From Owenia fusiformis (taxonomy: Eukaryota > Annelida > Polychaeta > Sabellida > Oweniidae): a stretch of DNA of 64,000 nt. The stretch covers positions 377,730 through 441,729 of the forward strand of contig CAIIXF020000007.1 of the NCBI GenBank assembly GCA_903813345.2, written 5' to 3'. This document shows positions 32,401-44,628 of this stretch, piece by piece. The notes below the pieces were generated by a model. It had not been told where the DNA came from. It did no database searches and saw nothing but the letters and a program-made list of their open reading frames with translations. Made by a program: the position numbers and the translations under genes. How positions within the stretch are numbered: the stretch's first letter is position 1; each line of letters opens with the position of its first letter.

Positions 32401-33204
32401 CCTTTATACAATGCGGTTTTCTATATTAATACAATGTTTACGTGGTCATATTGTTTTTGTTATTGTGAATACATATTTTACTGCAAGAGTGCTTTTGATA
32501 ATTATTGTGGATTTTACACGTTTTTACTCACCATCTTAGATGATCTATCACTCTAACGAATTGAAATGACAGACATAATGTTCATATAACATTGGAATCA
32601 TATGGTATTAAATATTGATTTGTTCACTCGCAAGTCTCTAATGATATCAATGTGTTTGTCTGGCACAAATAGAAAATAAGTACAGATCAATTGTCTTTCA
32701 AAAATAATCTGTTATGAGCATTTGCTGAAACCTTTCCCCTGAGACATCGTTTAGATTCGGATATCACAATACTTTTATAATAAACCAAAACTCAATGTAT
32801 TTGTTACTGATATAATGTGTTCTGATGAAAAATACAACATTTTATCGTACTGTAAACAAATTGATTAAACTATGTATAATGTATATTTGGCGTTCATTAC
32901 TGATCATAACAAATCAAACTACGCATATTTCATACGCTAAAACAAGTAGTTTTTGTCATTTCCGCTCATTTATCATTTAGATGAAGAGCAACTAAAATCA
33001 TATTTTTGTTGCATTCGGAATAAAGATCTGTGTACAAAAGGGTTTGGTTAACTACAAAAATCATGGCAGAAAGAATTCTTTCTAGCTAGTGGTATTTTTT
33101 TGTTGAATTTCTTTTTTGAATATGATTTAACTTCATTTTTAGTATGTTATTTTCAGTGTTTAAAAGCAATTTTCAAGATTGCATCAGTATTTCTCATGGA
33201 TATT
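32401..33204. other. No gene seen
   Basis: AT-rich unique-looking sequence without long frames or repeat structure. Confidence 0.5.
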
Positions 33205-35947
33205 CATTGTTAAAGCCTGACCAAGGGTGACGCCCACTTTATCAACATGTTAAATATACAAGTTAATGAGTCTTCTATAATGAATACAATAATTACTTAA
33301 TAAGGCTGAATAGAATTGATAAGATTAAGTCAGTTATTTATGTTAAGATGATAGATGCTGTAAGTAAGTCAATTTCACTGTTAAAGGTTTTTGAAAGGCC
33401 ACGCCACCTTTTAGATATTAAGATATAATAATATATAATTCACAATTAATGATACATTATTTTGGCTTTTAATGAGAGCACTTTGACTAATTGATACAAG
33501 TTACATGTACCTCATTAAGTATCTTAACTGCAGTTCAAATATCCTATTTTGTGCATTTAAGCACTTCAACACTCTATTATCATTATCACTGACTTAGGTG
33601 CCATGTCCATTACAATCCCTGTCACACAAACACAGGGCAGTACATGCAAGATTGGCTTTAAAGCACTTGCATCTTTTTGTTGAGCATTGTTGTTTGCAGC
33701 TGCATTTTACTAGCATTTGGCATGCATCTGAAGCTTGGGGCAATGTTTTCCACACTGGCACCCAAATCATTTTCCCAGCCTTTGTGGTAATGGATTCCCA
33801 ACCCAATTGAAGGGAGGACTGACATAGGTATAATTGGCCCCACAAATAAACTGCCTGGAATAGAACATGTTTGATATGCTGTTGTAAAGCATGCAACTTA
33901 TGTTGGTGGTATGCTCTCAATTTGATTTGTTTTCTTGTGAACATTTCTTGTCTTGCAGCATTTACAGTTGTTTCATTGTTGTCTCTACTGTATAAAATCA
34001 CAACAAAATGTTCAATAATTGGCATAACTTTGGCTAACTTATTTGGATCTTCAGCCAAAGTTTTAAGTGCATTTGTCAACTCGGATAAGTAATCCAATGT
34101 TTCCATGCTGTTGTTTTTAATTAACCGTGGAATCCAGATGTAGTGTCTGAACCAGTGTGGGCATGAAATAAGGGGAGACACATAGCCCTACCATGTCCAA
34201 GGGCAGCTGCCAATTCATGGGAAGTGAGATATCTTTAATTTTTCACCTTTTCCAAAGCTATCTATTTTTGAACTTTGAGTTCTGATGATATACTGACTGC
34301 CAGACAGACAATATCAGTCTACTGTTCTAATCGTCAATGTGTTGTACCCAGACTTTACTGCATGGTGGATGTGCTTATTCATGTGTTGATGGGGAAATGT
34401 CTTGAATGGGCATTGGGGGATATGATAATACATCTTACAATACATTGTTTACATCATCTCTAATAAATTCCAATTTGATGGTAACATTGCATCTACCTTT
34501 GGGCACTGAACATGATCATATCCTGCAATTTGATTGGACATCGTATAGTGATGATCGTGATTTTTAAATAAATTATAAGTACACGAAAGAATGATAGTAT
34601 TATGGGAGCTACTCACTTCTTCTGGACTGATATTGAGGATACAATATCTTTGTTTTCTAATGAGTACATGTCATTTGAAGTCTCCAGAAAGGATTTCTCA
34701 TCTATTCTATGGTTTCTTATAATAATTTCACATTATCTTTGAATCTTTGTTGTATGCTTATACTTTGTTCATGATTAGATAGGTCTTCATCTTGATCATT
34801 AGTTATATTGTTCTCAATTCAGTGATCAGCCTGGCCAATTCAGGGCCCCCAACCATCCACTAGAGTTGTCTGGTTGTCAAAGAGCCCCACCACTTGATTT
34901 ACATGTATCTAGACTGTTATTCTGCTTGTGAACCTGGTCAGTAGCAATGGCTGAAAAGGTCCATCTTAAATTGGTTACAGTGAAGTAGTCTTTCGTGAAG
35001 GCTTCGTAGACTTCTCGATGTATTTGTTAGAGTTGTAGCATATCCCTTATGTGAACTGGTAATCAGCAACCATATTGACTGGAGATAAAGAGGGTAATTG
35101 CCCTCTCTGATAGCCCACACTTAGTTAAGGCACAGTATTTCGATTAGAATAATAGGAAACCAAAACCTGAAGACTGGTACATTCTGTTGGTCAGCACACC
35201 ATTCATCAAACTGTTAAATCCCTTCATATAGATTCTGGACAGCTGTATATTTAGCATAGACTCTCTTGAGAATTTAGATACTGCAGCCTGTGACTGTGGT
35301 GGCCCTTCTGGTTCTGGTTCAATCCATGAAAGAGGTTTAATAGCCTAAATGTTCAGCATATGAAAAGTGGGCGTCGCCCATGATTAGTCTTTAACAATGA
35401 TGAAAATCAAAGAGAAACCATCTGGAGATAAAGAGGAAAATTCTCCTGTCCTATAGCCCTCACATAGTCAAGTCTCAGTATTTGAATTTGAATTTGAATA
35501 ATCAGAAACCAAAGCTTGAAGACTGGTACATTCTGTTGGTCACCACACCATTCATCAAACTGTTTAGGCACTTGGTCAGCACACGATTCATCAAACTGTT
35601 TAGGCACTTCATCAACTAGATTCTGGACAGTTGTATCTATAGCATAGGCTCTCTTGAGGAGAATATAGAGACTTGACATACATGTACATAGAATAGTGGA
35701 TAAATGTTGTAGATCTGGGACATCCGTTGCTTGCTTTCTTCTTTCTTCTAAACAGAGGTGTGATATGTTATAAGCCTTTAAGAAGTCAAATTCTAAGATT
35801 AATTATAGCACCTAACATCAAAAAGGTATCTGGTGTTATCCAGAAAGCTGAAGTACATTCATTTGTTCAACTCATGATAAAGATTCAATAACCTAAATGT
35901 TCAATATATGAAAAGTGGGCGTCGCCCATGACTAGTCTTTAACAATG
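33205..35947. repeat. Inverted 36-bp repeats flanking the CXC-domain gene remnant
   Basis: CATTGTTAAAG...GGGTGACGCCCACTTT at 33205-33240 is matched, inverted, by AAAGTGGGCGTCGCCCATG...CTTTAACAATG at 35912-35947 and again at 35364-35399. A weaker direct copy of the left one lies at about 33374-33411. Together they bracket the decayed CXC-domain gene. They could be ends of a mobile element that carried the gene, or independent copies of a small repeat. Confidence 0.55.
33594..35700 (-). pseudogene. Decayed copy of a multi-copy CXC-domain protein family
   Basis: Minus-strand remnants in several frames follow the order of a widespread but uncharacterised metazoan protein family: FDEWCGDQQNVPVFKLWF and NFPLYLQ; REGNYPLYLQS; LPVHIRDM; then FSAIATDQVHKQNN; GPELARLITEL; LENKDIV; HELAAALG to PLFHAHTGSDTTSGF; AWKHWITYP; IEHFVVILYSRDNN; and a C-terminal Cys-rich end with KCSCKQQC, KRCKCFK and CTALCLC, like a CXC (tesmin/TSO1-type) metal-binding domain. 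The last 195 residues (33594-34181) are still open. The 5' part is present in two imperfect copies (about 35090-35300 and 35407-35690). I recognise the pattern from memory of the family and cannot name a function. It may be transposon-derived. Confidence 0.65.
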
Positions 35948-36497
35948 ATGAAAATCGATGATAAATCATCTTGTTATGTTGCAAAACTTCTTTGTCATGA
36001 AAATGGCACACTGAAACTGCAGTATGACCATATTCAAAGAAATTTTTTTATTGAAAAAAATTCCTAACTCTCCCCACCCCCACAGGATTTGGGGGGAGGG
36101 GGTACTTACTATTTTTTGATCATTCTAGTGGACCACAAAAACGGCTCTGGCTCTTAAATCAAAGGGAATGGTATTCTGATGATATGTGGAAAGTTTCACG
36201 CTTCGTTCCATGAATGAACTATTTGCCTGTTTTCTTGCACTATTGATCTCGCTATAATTGAAAGATCTAAAATGAAAAAAAATTGATAGCAGTAAAGTAT
36301 TTAAAATTCATAATAAGATTATTATAGGCTAACAGTAGTACACAGTACCAATATGTCTGAATGTAAGCTAACAAAAATGTCAAAAGAACTGGATAATAGC
36401 ATATGTGTAATATCATGCATAATCATGGCATAACTGTTGGGATTCAAACTTTCATTGTTTAAGTAGTTGCATTAATGGTGTTTTAAATTCCATGTAA
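35948..36497. other. No gene seen
   Basis: AT-rich non-coding stretch with a G/C run near 36070-36110. No repeat ends were recognised. Confidence 0.45.
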
Positions 36498-36569
36498 TGC
36501 CCATGTGGATTCGAACCACTCCTCCCAATCATTTCTGACTGAATATGCTAACCATTACACCAAAAGGGC
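36498..36569 (-). tRNA. tRNA-like sequence, probably a pseudogene
   Basis: The minus strand reads like a 72-base tRNA: A box TGGTGTAATGG, B box GGTTCGAATCC (both pol III consensus), a D stem GTGT/GCAT and a T stem GTGG/CCAC. The anticodon loop GTCAGAA would give CAG with T33 and A37 in place. The acceptor stem pairs for the first four positions (GCCC/GGGC) and then has mismatches, and the anticodon stem is poor. It lacks the long variable arm expected of a leucine tRNA. It is most likely a decayed tRNA or the head of a SINE. Confidence 0.4.
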
Positions 36570-37256
36570 GTCAAATCACAACGGAACAAACAACAAAAAT
36601 GCAACAACTAATTTCTAATCTATAAATACAAATGAGCATCAGCAATTGTATCAATATATCACAGGCTTCCCCTGGCCTGGGGAATAGGAGTGTGGGGGTA
36701 AGCAAACCCAGAAGACTGTCTGTGTTTGCTTGCCCCCCCCCCCCCCGTCACACACACTCTCTCTTATCAATGTGCAATAAAAATGTGGGAGCAAATAAAA
36801 TGGATTTGTTATTTAACAATTTTGGACATGTTTATTCAAACATTTAAAATTCACAAGTCAGTTATTTTTTTTAAAATATGTGGTCGGGCAAATTCGACAT
36901 CTAGAAAGAAGTAAGAATATCAACCTAAATCAATGTTTCATCACACAAAAAACATGTTAAATATAATCTTGGAAACCACTGAAAACATATTTCATTTGAG
37001 ATAAAGCTGAAGGTTGTGATTTGACTTGAATAGTTTGAAAAAAAGAGAGAAATTTTTTTTCTGTTTTACTCACAAATGTTTACTTCCGGTGGATGCCGAT
37101 TTTTACCGATGATTCCCGAAGTCGGAAAATAACAATATGGCCGCCCCCATGGATTAAAAGTAAGAAAAAATATATTTTACAATTTTATCAATATAGCTTC
37201 GATTAGCTATCACTATACGATGTGCTATCATAAATCAAGTGCCACATGACGCTTAT
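36570..37256. other. No gene seen; flank of gypsy G2
   Basis: AT-rich sequence with a C-run at 36736-36747. Near 37080-37160 an ACTTCCGG (ETS-type) site precedes ATGGCCGCCCCCATGGAT and a stop. This could be the end of a promoter region but is too short to call. Confidence 0.4.
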
Positions 37257-38409
37257 ATAAAATACCATCCAATAATCCGGAAGTGAATTATAGAAATATA
37301 GGTAGCGTGAGCCAGAACAAAGGGAAATTGGACTAGTACTTCATAAGAAATTACTAATGAGGTAAGTGATGAATCGGTGTCAGGAATATGATAGAATGAT
37401 AGGTCTAGTGTAAAAAGGGTGAGGTTACAAGGTGAAATATAAACCTACACAAATACAACACAGCAAGCTAAAAAGAATAAGGGATTAGGTACTTTAAATA
37501 TCACCACACCAACTACCAACTAATAGTAAATCACACAAGAAATATATTCATTCAATAAAGTCTATTCTATTATACTTGCGTTTTATGTCACAACTGAAAT
37601 ATATATGTACAATGCGAATAAATAGTATTTAAATTATATAGATTATAATTTACATAAATGCTTAATGTCTTTAAATCTATTAGAATGAAATTAAACTCAA
37701 TAACGCTGAAATCTGCAGTCTGATAAAATGTCTTCAAAATTATGACCGGGATACTACTTCAAATCAGAACAGAATTGCCAACAACGATCTTGTAATAAAG
37801 TTGAATTTTATGCCCTCTATAAATTCAGTCGGGAACTAATAGCATGAAAAGTGACATCAGCTATGCGTTAAAAGCCCGAACGAGATTTTGATAAATGGGA
37901 AAGAGCTGTGAACTTTCAACCGTCCAAGACTTAGGATGTTATTTTAAACACCAGAGGTGCAAACTCAATGGAATGTGCCCGTATGGACTTCTTTCAATTA
38001 CAATCAGATTCAAGTTCAAGTTAAAAGCTGTCTAGGATACAATAATCCACAAAGATGCTCAAGTTTTAATGAATGAATCTAGACTTCAAATGTGACGTAT
38101 GTGATCACGTGACTAAGTCGTCTGCTTTCCCCAAAGTTATGATTTAATTTGACCAATAATTCCCTATAATTGATAAAGTGAATCACTTTGGAAAGTGACG
38201 CAAAGTTGAGACTGCAATTTTTACAATGATAAATAGGTTTTTTCTAAAAATATACTGGCTCTGATACGATGGTTCAGACCTACGTCTTGAAATGAAATGA
38301 TCATGTTAAAGGGACATGATGTGATTAGATACTGATTATAGATATTAAAGGGGCACACACTTATTAAATATGATATTATAAATAGCTATATACAGGGTGG
38401 GTCTCTACA
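37257..38409 (-). repeat. G2 3' LTR (short form)
   Basis: Matches the G1 LTR at both ends (ATAAAATACC and TCTCTACA) but is 1153 bp, shorter than the others. Confidence 0.9.
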
Positions 38410-38696
38410 ACTACCCCCTTCTTAAAAATTAATGGTTGTCCTCAACCGCAAAAATAAGATCATCATTGTTATCACAAGATAGCAACAATTAATAGTGCCA
38501 TAATCACAGAAAGTAAGAATTTAAGGGTATAACAATGTATTCATTCTTCAGACCAAAAACAGAAAGAAAACACTACTATAGACACTGTAATCACTAGACT
38601 GTTGCGTGTTAATGTCCAGAGTTATTTGTCTGTATCAGAACCCATTAATGCTATCAATGTTCAAATGTATCTGTATGTATTAGAACTCATCAACGT

Positions 38697-39140
38697 CTAT
38701 AAGTAGTTCAGTAACTCTGTAACGTCTAACTCTGCCAACTCTTCCAATGGGACGTCCGGCCCTTCTAACAGGGCTGCCTCCTCCGCCTCCGTAAACTGGT
38801 TCGACCAAGATGCTAGCATGGGGTCTTCACTGCCGACCAAACTCCTCACTCTCGCCTCAGGGATCGCTTCTGGTTCTGCTGGCTCTGACCTCTTCCTCTT
38901 CTTAGGAGGTTCCCCCTCGGCCTCACTCACGACGACGTGCCTATGCCGATGGAGGGCAAGCTCCTCGGCTTTGTTAGGGGCGAATAACTGGGGGCAATTG
39001 CCCACCCCGCAGGCCACGGTGGTATCATGCGCATTAGCTCTGTGGATCTCCCAGTCACTCTTCACTACGAACTGAGCCAAACAGCGGTATGGCCGAGGTC
39101 CCGGCCACCCTTTCGGGCGCTTCCACGGCATCTGGCACAC
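38697..39140 (-). CDS. G2 accessory ORF
   Basis: 147 residues, in the same position as the G1 accessory ORF. The open frame begins exactly at a splice-acceptor-like site (TTATCTTGTTGTAG, then GTGTGCCAG). The zinc-finger-like N-terminus (YRCLAQFVVKSDWEIHRANAHD in outline, then CGVGNC...HRHRH) is followed by a strong basic patch PPKKRKRSE and an acidic C-terminus ending ELAELDVTELLNYL. The central repeats of G1 are absent. The basic patch and acidic leucine-rich tail are kept although the middle differs, which suggests that they matter. DNA binding and activation are inference. Confidence 0.65.
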   Translation of the reverse strand: MCQMPWKRPKGWPGPRPYRCLAQFVVKSDWEIHRANAHDTTVACGVGNCPQLFAPNKAEELALHRHRHVVVSEAEGEPPKKRKRSEPAEPEAIPEARVRSLVGSEDPMLASWSNQFTEAEEAALLEGPDVPLEELAELDVTELLNYL

Positions 39141-39494
39141 CTACAACAAGATAAAACTCTTACCCTCTATACCCTACTAGAAAGGTTTTAAGTATTTTTA
39201 TACGAACCTCCCCTAGGGCCTCAAGGTACTAGTTTTCTTAGTGTTTAATTAAAACATATATACTTGACAATATTGAACTAGAATGAACATCTTCTCATTC
39301 TCTTCAATCTATTCAAGTCTTTACAGTAAAAGTTAATCCTCTTTATTTGAATGGTCGAAAAGAAAGTTATAAAAATGGGTATAAGCTATAAGCACAAGCT
39401 AAGACACATTGAATTACTTTGAAAGTAATATAGAAAAATGCACATAATAGGGATATTAAGACACTTGACTCGACTTATGAAATCTGAAGTGAGA

Positions 39495-42400
39495 CTACTC
39501 TATAACATAATCAGTTAGCCACTCAGGTTTCTTTCGGGTCCTTTGCCTTCTAGAATTTTCAGTCTCATTTTCTTTAATTTCAGGAGCATTCTTAAAATCT
39601 GAGGGTTGGGAATCCTCAACAGGGGTTTCAGTTTCTTGATCTAGACTCTCATTAGTATTTTGTGATATGAATGTTTTGAGGCGATCATGGTGAATGACTC
39701 TTGTATCTCTCTCATTAATTTTAATTAGATACCTTAAATCATCTATTCTCTCCGCCACCTCATAGGGTCCATGCCACTTTAAAGCAAACTTAGGAGTCTG
39801 GCCAACCTTCACAGCTGGTACATGGACCCAAACACGTGATCCCTTTTCAAATGACTTTAAATTTGCTTTGACATCATACCCTCTCTTCTGTCTGTCACTA
39901 GATATTTGGATATTTCCGCGAGCCGCCTCGTGAATATTGAGTAGAACTTCTTGTAATTTCTCACAGTATTTTGTATGACATGTGCTATCAAGTTCTCCCC
40001 TCTCAATTTCAGGAGGAGGCCCGAGCAACAGATCGGTGGAGGTCCGAACCTCCGAACATCAGAAAATTTGGGCTGTAGCCAGTAGTAGCATGAACAGCAC
40101 TATTGTAAGCAGAAACAACAAAGGGGAGACATCGGTCCCAGTCCCGCTGATCGGATGCGACAATTTTAGACAACATAGCCTCCACAGTCCTTTTTGATGT
40201 TTCTACCATACCATCAGACTGTGGATGATATGGAGTCGTTCTCGTCTTACTCATGCGGAACATTTCACACAATTCTTTAAACAGTTTTGATTCAAACTGG
40301 GCACCTTGATCGGAATGAATTTGAAGAGGTGACCCATAAATACAAATGAAATGGTGCAGCAGAGCTTCTGCCACTGTGGCAGCTTCTTGATTAGGGACGG
40401 GAACCAATGCCAGGACCTTTGTGAAATAATCTTCAATTGATACCACATACTTGTTCCCCAATAGACTTTCTGGTAAAACTCCCAAAATATCGATGGCTAT
40501 CCTCTCAAGAGGAGCACCCACATTGTATTGTTTCATTGGTGTTCGATGTTTCTTATTGGGTGGATTTCTCCTCTGACACAACAGGCACCCCGCTACCCAT
40601 CTAGCAAGGTCAGACTTGAAACCAACCCAATAGTATTTGGCCCTCAAACGATCAAGAGATTTATTGACCCCGAAATGCCCACTGTCAAGAGCCCCATGAG
40701 TCATTTCTAAAATGGTTTGGCGCATATTTTCAGGCACCACGATTTGCCAGCTAATGATCCCAGTATCAGTATCTACCCATTTTCGATAAATAACTCCCTG
40801 TTCCAATTTGAACCTGTCCCACTGAGACCAATAATGTTTAAAGGTAGGTGATTTGTCTGATATGTCTGCCCAGTCAGGTCGGTTCCCCACTTTAAGCCAA
40901 TTGTTGATTGTTAAAAGACATGGATCCTGAGCCAAGGCCTCTTCATACTCTTTGAGAGATATTCCCGGTGCCCAAGTGCACCCTGAAACAGGAAGATTCC
41001 TCAATTTGGGAGTATGTACAAGCTCTGGCTCTAAGTTCGAGTCAAAGGTCATGTCAAAACTTCTAAGAAGCAAGTTAACCTCAGGATCAGTCAAAGTTTC
41101 TCCCTTCCCAGGAACTCTACCCAGTTTCTCTTGTCTTTCGCAATATGCACAGTCAGTGCAGGGACGTCTAGACATTCCGTCAGCGTTCAGATGTTTTGTA
41201 CCAGGTCGATGTTCAATTTTGAAGTCATATTGTCCCAATAACTCTAACCACCGGGCAATCTGTCCCTCAGGATGTTTAAACCTCAACAACCAAGCCAAAG
41301 AGCCATGATCTGTTCTGACTTTGAAACGACTGCCGTAAAGGTAATGGTGAAACACTTTAACAGCCCTCACTATAGCCAACAATTCCAATCTAGTGACACA
41401 ATAGTTACGCTCAGGTTTGGACAATGATTTGCTATAATGGCTGACAACTTTCATTTCACCATTAACTTCCTGTTGTAACACAGCACCGACCTGACAGGCA
41501 GAAGCATCAGTATCCAAGATAAACTCTTTGGACTTATCTGGGTAAGCCAATAATGCATAACTCAAATAAAGTCTCTTCAATTCTTCAAAGGCAAATTGAC
41601 AATCTCCTGACCAGACAAATGGAACACCTTTTTCAGTAAGTTTGAACAAGGGTCTAGCCAGTCCTGAAAAACCCGGAATGAACTTCCTATAATAAGAACA
41701 GTAGCCCACAAAAGACTGGATTTGTTTCACAGTACGAGGAACAGGCCAATCCACAATCGCCTCAGTTTTCTTTGGATCAATTTTTACTCCATCTTCAGAC
41801 ACAACATGACCCAAATAGGATACTTCTTTTTGAAACAACTTACATTTTTTCGGGGACAATTTCAACCCAGAACTTCTCAATTTTTCAAAGACTTGACCTA
41901 ATTTTTCCAAATGACTTTCAACGTCCTCGCTGAATACAATTATATCATCGAGATAGACTAAACACATCTCCGGAGACAAACCAGCAAACACGCATTCCAT
42001 AAGCCTCTGAAAAGTGGCTGGGGCATTAGCCAAACCGAACGCAATTACATTAAATTCATACAAACCACGTTTGGTGCAGAAAGTGGTCTTTTCAGCGTCA
42101 GCATCGTCCATAGCTATCTGCCAAAACCCACTAGCCAAGTCAAGTACAGTGAAGTATTTAGAACCGCACAAAGAGTCCAAAGTATCGTCAATTCTGGGCA
42201 ACGGATACGCGTCTTTGATGTTGACGTCATTAAGTTGTCTGAAATCTATACAGTACCTATAGCTACCATCCTTCTTTGGCACCGTCACAACAGGTGAGGC
42301 CCAAGGACTTTTGGATGGCTTAACTATGTCATGTTCAATCATTTCGTCCAAAGCCTTGTCATATTCAGTCTGTTTAGACAAAGGCACACGTCTAACAGGT

Positions 42401-43446
42401 TGTTTGAGGGGTCGGGCATTCCCTGTGTCAATTTTATGCTTTATAACTTCCGTCTTTCCCAGGTCAAATTTGGATTTTGCAAAAACATCTTGATTTTGTA
42501 ACAGAAAATACTTAACTCTAGTACGGTCGGACAAGTTTTCTGTCGAATTGTCAATCAGATGTCTTAAATGGTTGGGTATATCTTCGTCCGTCTTTTCGGG
42601 AGATTGGTATTCAATGTCACCAGCTGCAAATGTTATTTCCAGGCACTAATTTAGACCCTACTACATCATCGTCATGAGAGCAGAGGGCGTGCCCTGGACA
42701 ATCATTCATCCTATCTGTGTAGGGCTGAACAAGGTGCACCTTAGGCGCGTCTTCTAAGGACTTTTCAGCTTCACTTTCCAGCGCCTCGCCAGCTACAGCA
42801 GTGCAAGGGGTCAGACCTAAACGTTTTCTCGGATCCCCAGTTAGGAACGCTCCAAAGCATAGGGGATCTTCAGTCTCTGAATGACCGTCATCATAGCGTC
42901 GAGACTCCTCCGGCTCGTCGCCACTGTCGCGAGGTAAAAGGTCAGGTCGTAGTCTAGCAAGTTTGCCCTTCACCACCTGAGTAACATTTTCCATTGATTT
43001 ACCAACCTCCCCAAAAGCACCACCTTCAACATCAACTTTTTCCCCACAAGAAGCAACGAGATTCCCCACATCAAATATTGGTTCCCCAGTTGCTACTGCA
43101 GTATTCTTGTAAAGGAACAAGGGTTCTAAACTAAGATTAGCCAATCTAATTGGAATGAAAGGTTGACTAGGGTCAACAAGGGATTTGGCAATAATCAGGG
43201 GAGGAATTTTTTCTCTATCTGCCAAATTCCCATTCATTTCAATTAACAGAGGTGTATCACCCAAGTGTTGACATTGTACTTTTCCGGGAACAATCATTTC
43301 CGTCATGGGAGGCACTCTGACAGTATCTTGCATTAAAATTCGGCACTTGGTAGACAAATCAGTCTCTAATATACAATCAAAATCTTTGCCATGCATAGTC
43401 AACAGTGCGTCCCCGACATTAAGGATTGCCTTTTGATTCTTTAAAA
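39495..43446 (-). pseudogene. pol: G2 pol: protease part, RT, RNase H, integrase
   Basis: RT (VYLDDIIVFS), RNase H (FILDTDAS, TDHGSLAWLL) and integrase (HHCC zinc module, SDQGAQFES core, WHGPYEV end) are all recognisable and closely match G1. The integrase tail repeats the acidic TETPVEDSQPSDF segment and ends RKKPEWLTDYVIE. The protease end is incomplete. This part is broken, with a few breaks. Confidence 0.88.
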
Positions 43447-43885
43447 AATCGTAGCCTAACACAGACTCAAAAACACCCCCGCTTTTCCCCTGGTAACCCG
43501 ATACATCGCGGTTAGAATCATTAATTGATGGGTCAACATAGTCGCTATCCTCAAGGTCTTTCCCATAATTACCACTGCAAGGGGTGTTAGGGGGCACCCT
43601 CAACCCATGTCCACCCATTCCACTTCCGGTGAAGTTGGACCCACTCTGCAATATTGACACCAGACTTAGGAATACTAATTTGAGACGATAACAAAGGCCT
43701 TTTATTAATCGCCCCAATTCCCACATGATGGTTCTCCGCATGGATGGCATAGGCGTAGATACGTGGTTTATAGGATTTTTCACAGGCATTGTCATTGAAA
43801 TTGTCATTGACAGCATTGAAGGCTGGGTAACAACTCCATCCCCCACAGCTGACGGAGAGCTATCCTCAAGATGTTGTTCCATCAT
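43447..43885 (-). pseudogene. gag: G2 gag remnant
   Basis: It keeps the gag start (MEQHLEDSSPSAVGDG) and pieces of the polar N-terminal region. The capsid-like domain and zinc knuckles seen in G1 are not present. Broken. Confidence 0.8.
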
Positions 43886-44628
43886 TAAATATTAGTCACG
43901 TGATCACTTATTGTCTTTAAGATCAATTACAACGCACTCAGCAAGATAAAAATATGAACTAATTTACCAAACTATTTGTACAACAAAGCAAGCAAGCAAA
44001 TCACTTAATAATTTTAATTAAGATCGTTAAAATTTAATTGGTAAATCCAACCCAATTTAAGTGGATGATTTATAAAACTTAAAAAGATTTCAACTCCCCT
44101 TTTATTGTTATTCAAAGCTATTATCGGAAAACACACTAAAATCTCAATGGTAAAGAATCTTGTGGTCGGGGTACTATAATACCAAAAGGTAATAAATTAC
44201 GGCCAAATCAGCAAATGTTCAAGATCAAAAGTCGACTTAACCCTACTGCCAACTAAGCACAAAATCAAAATATTCTTAAAAAGTCTTTAATTAATTATTC
44301 AGAAGTAGGCGTGTAAAAACCATGCACACAATGGAATGAGGTTTAAATTTCAAATTCCCGATAACATGAGACATATATATTCCTGCACAACTGTACAGAT
44401 ATAGCAACTTAAATAACTTATAACCAAAAACAATGTCAAATGTACGGGAAATATGTCAGCGATCTCTGATTAATAAACGATTATGCGAGAGATTTACAAG
44501 CACATTCACCACCAACACGATTAGTGTAAATTAAACTAAAATCCAAGCAAAAGTAATTTAAATGAAAAAGTATGAGAGGGTTCCTTAAAAGAAGTGTTTA
44601 AGAATATCTCACCAGAGCTGCCACCATT
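43886..44628 (-). other. G2 5' leader and primer-binding site
   Basis: Leader sequence like that of G1, ending in the PBS TGGTGGCAGC at 44617-44626 beside the LTR. Confidence 0.75.

Noticed and set aside
32187-32411. Frame encoding FFKIYRKI/FQNLPQKY-type repeats
   Set aside because: By-product of the CGGTAG array.
37080-37160. ACTTCCGG followed by ATGGCCGCCCCCATGGAT as a host gene start
   Set aside because: The frame stops after six codons and no donor consensus follows directly, so support is too weak.
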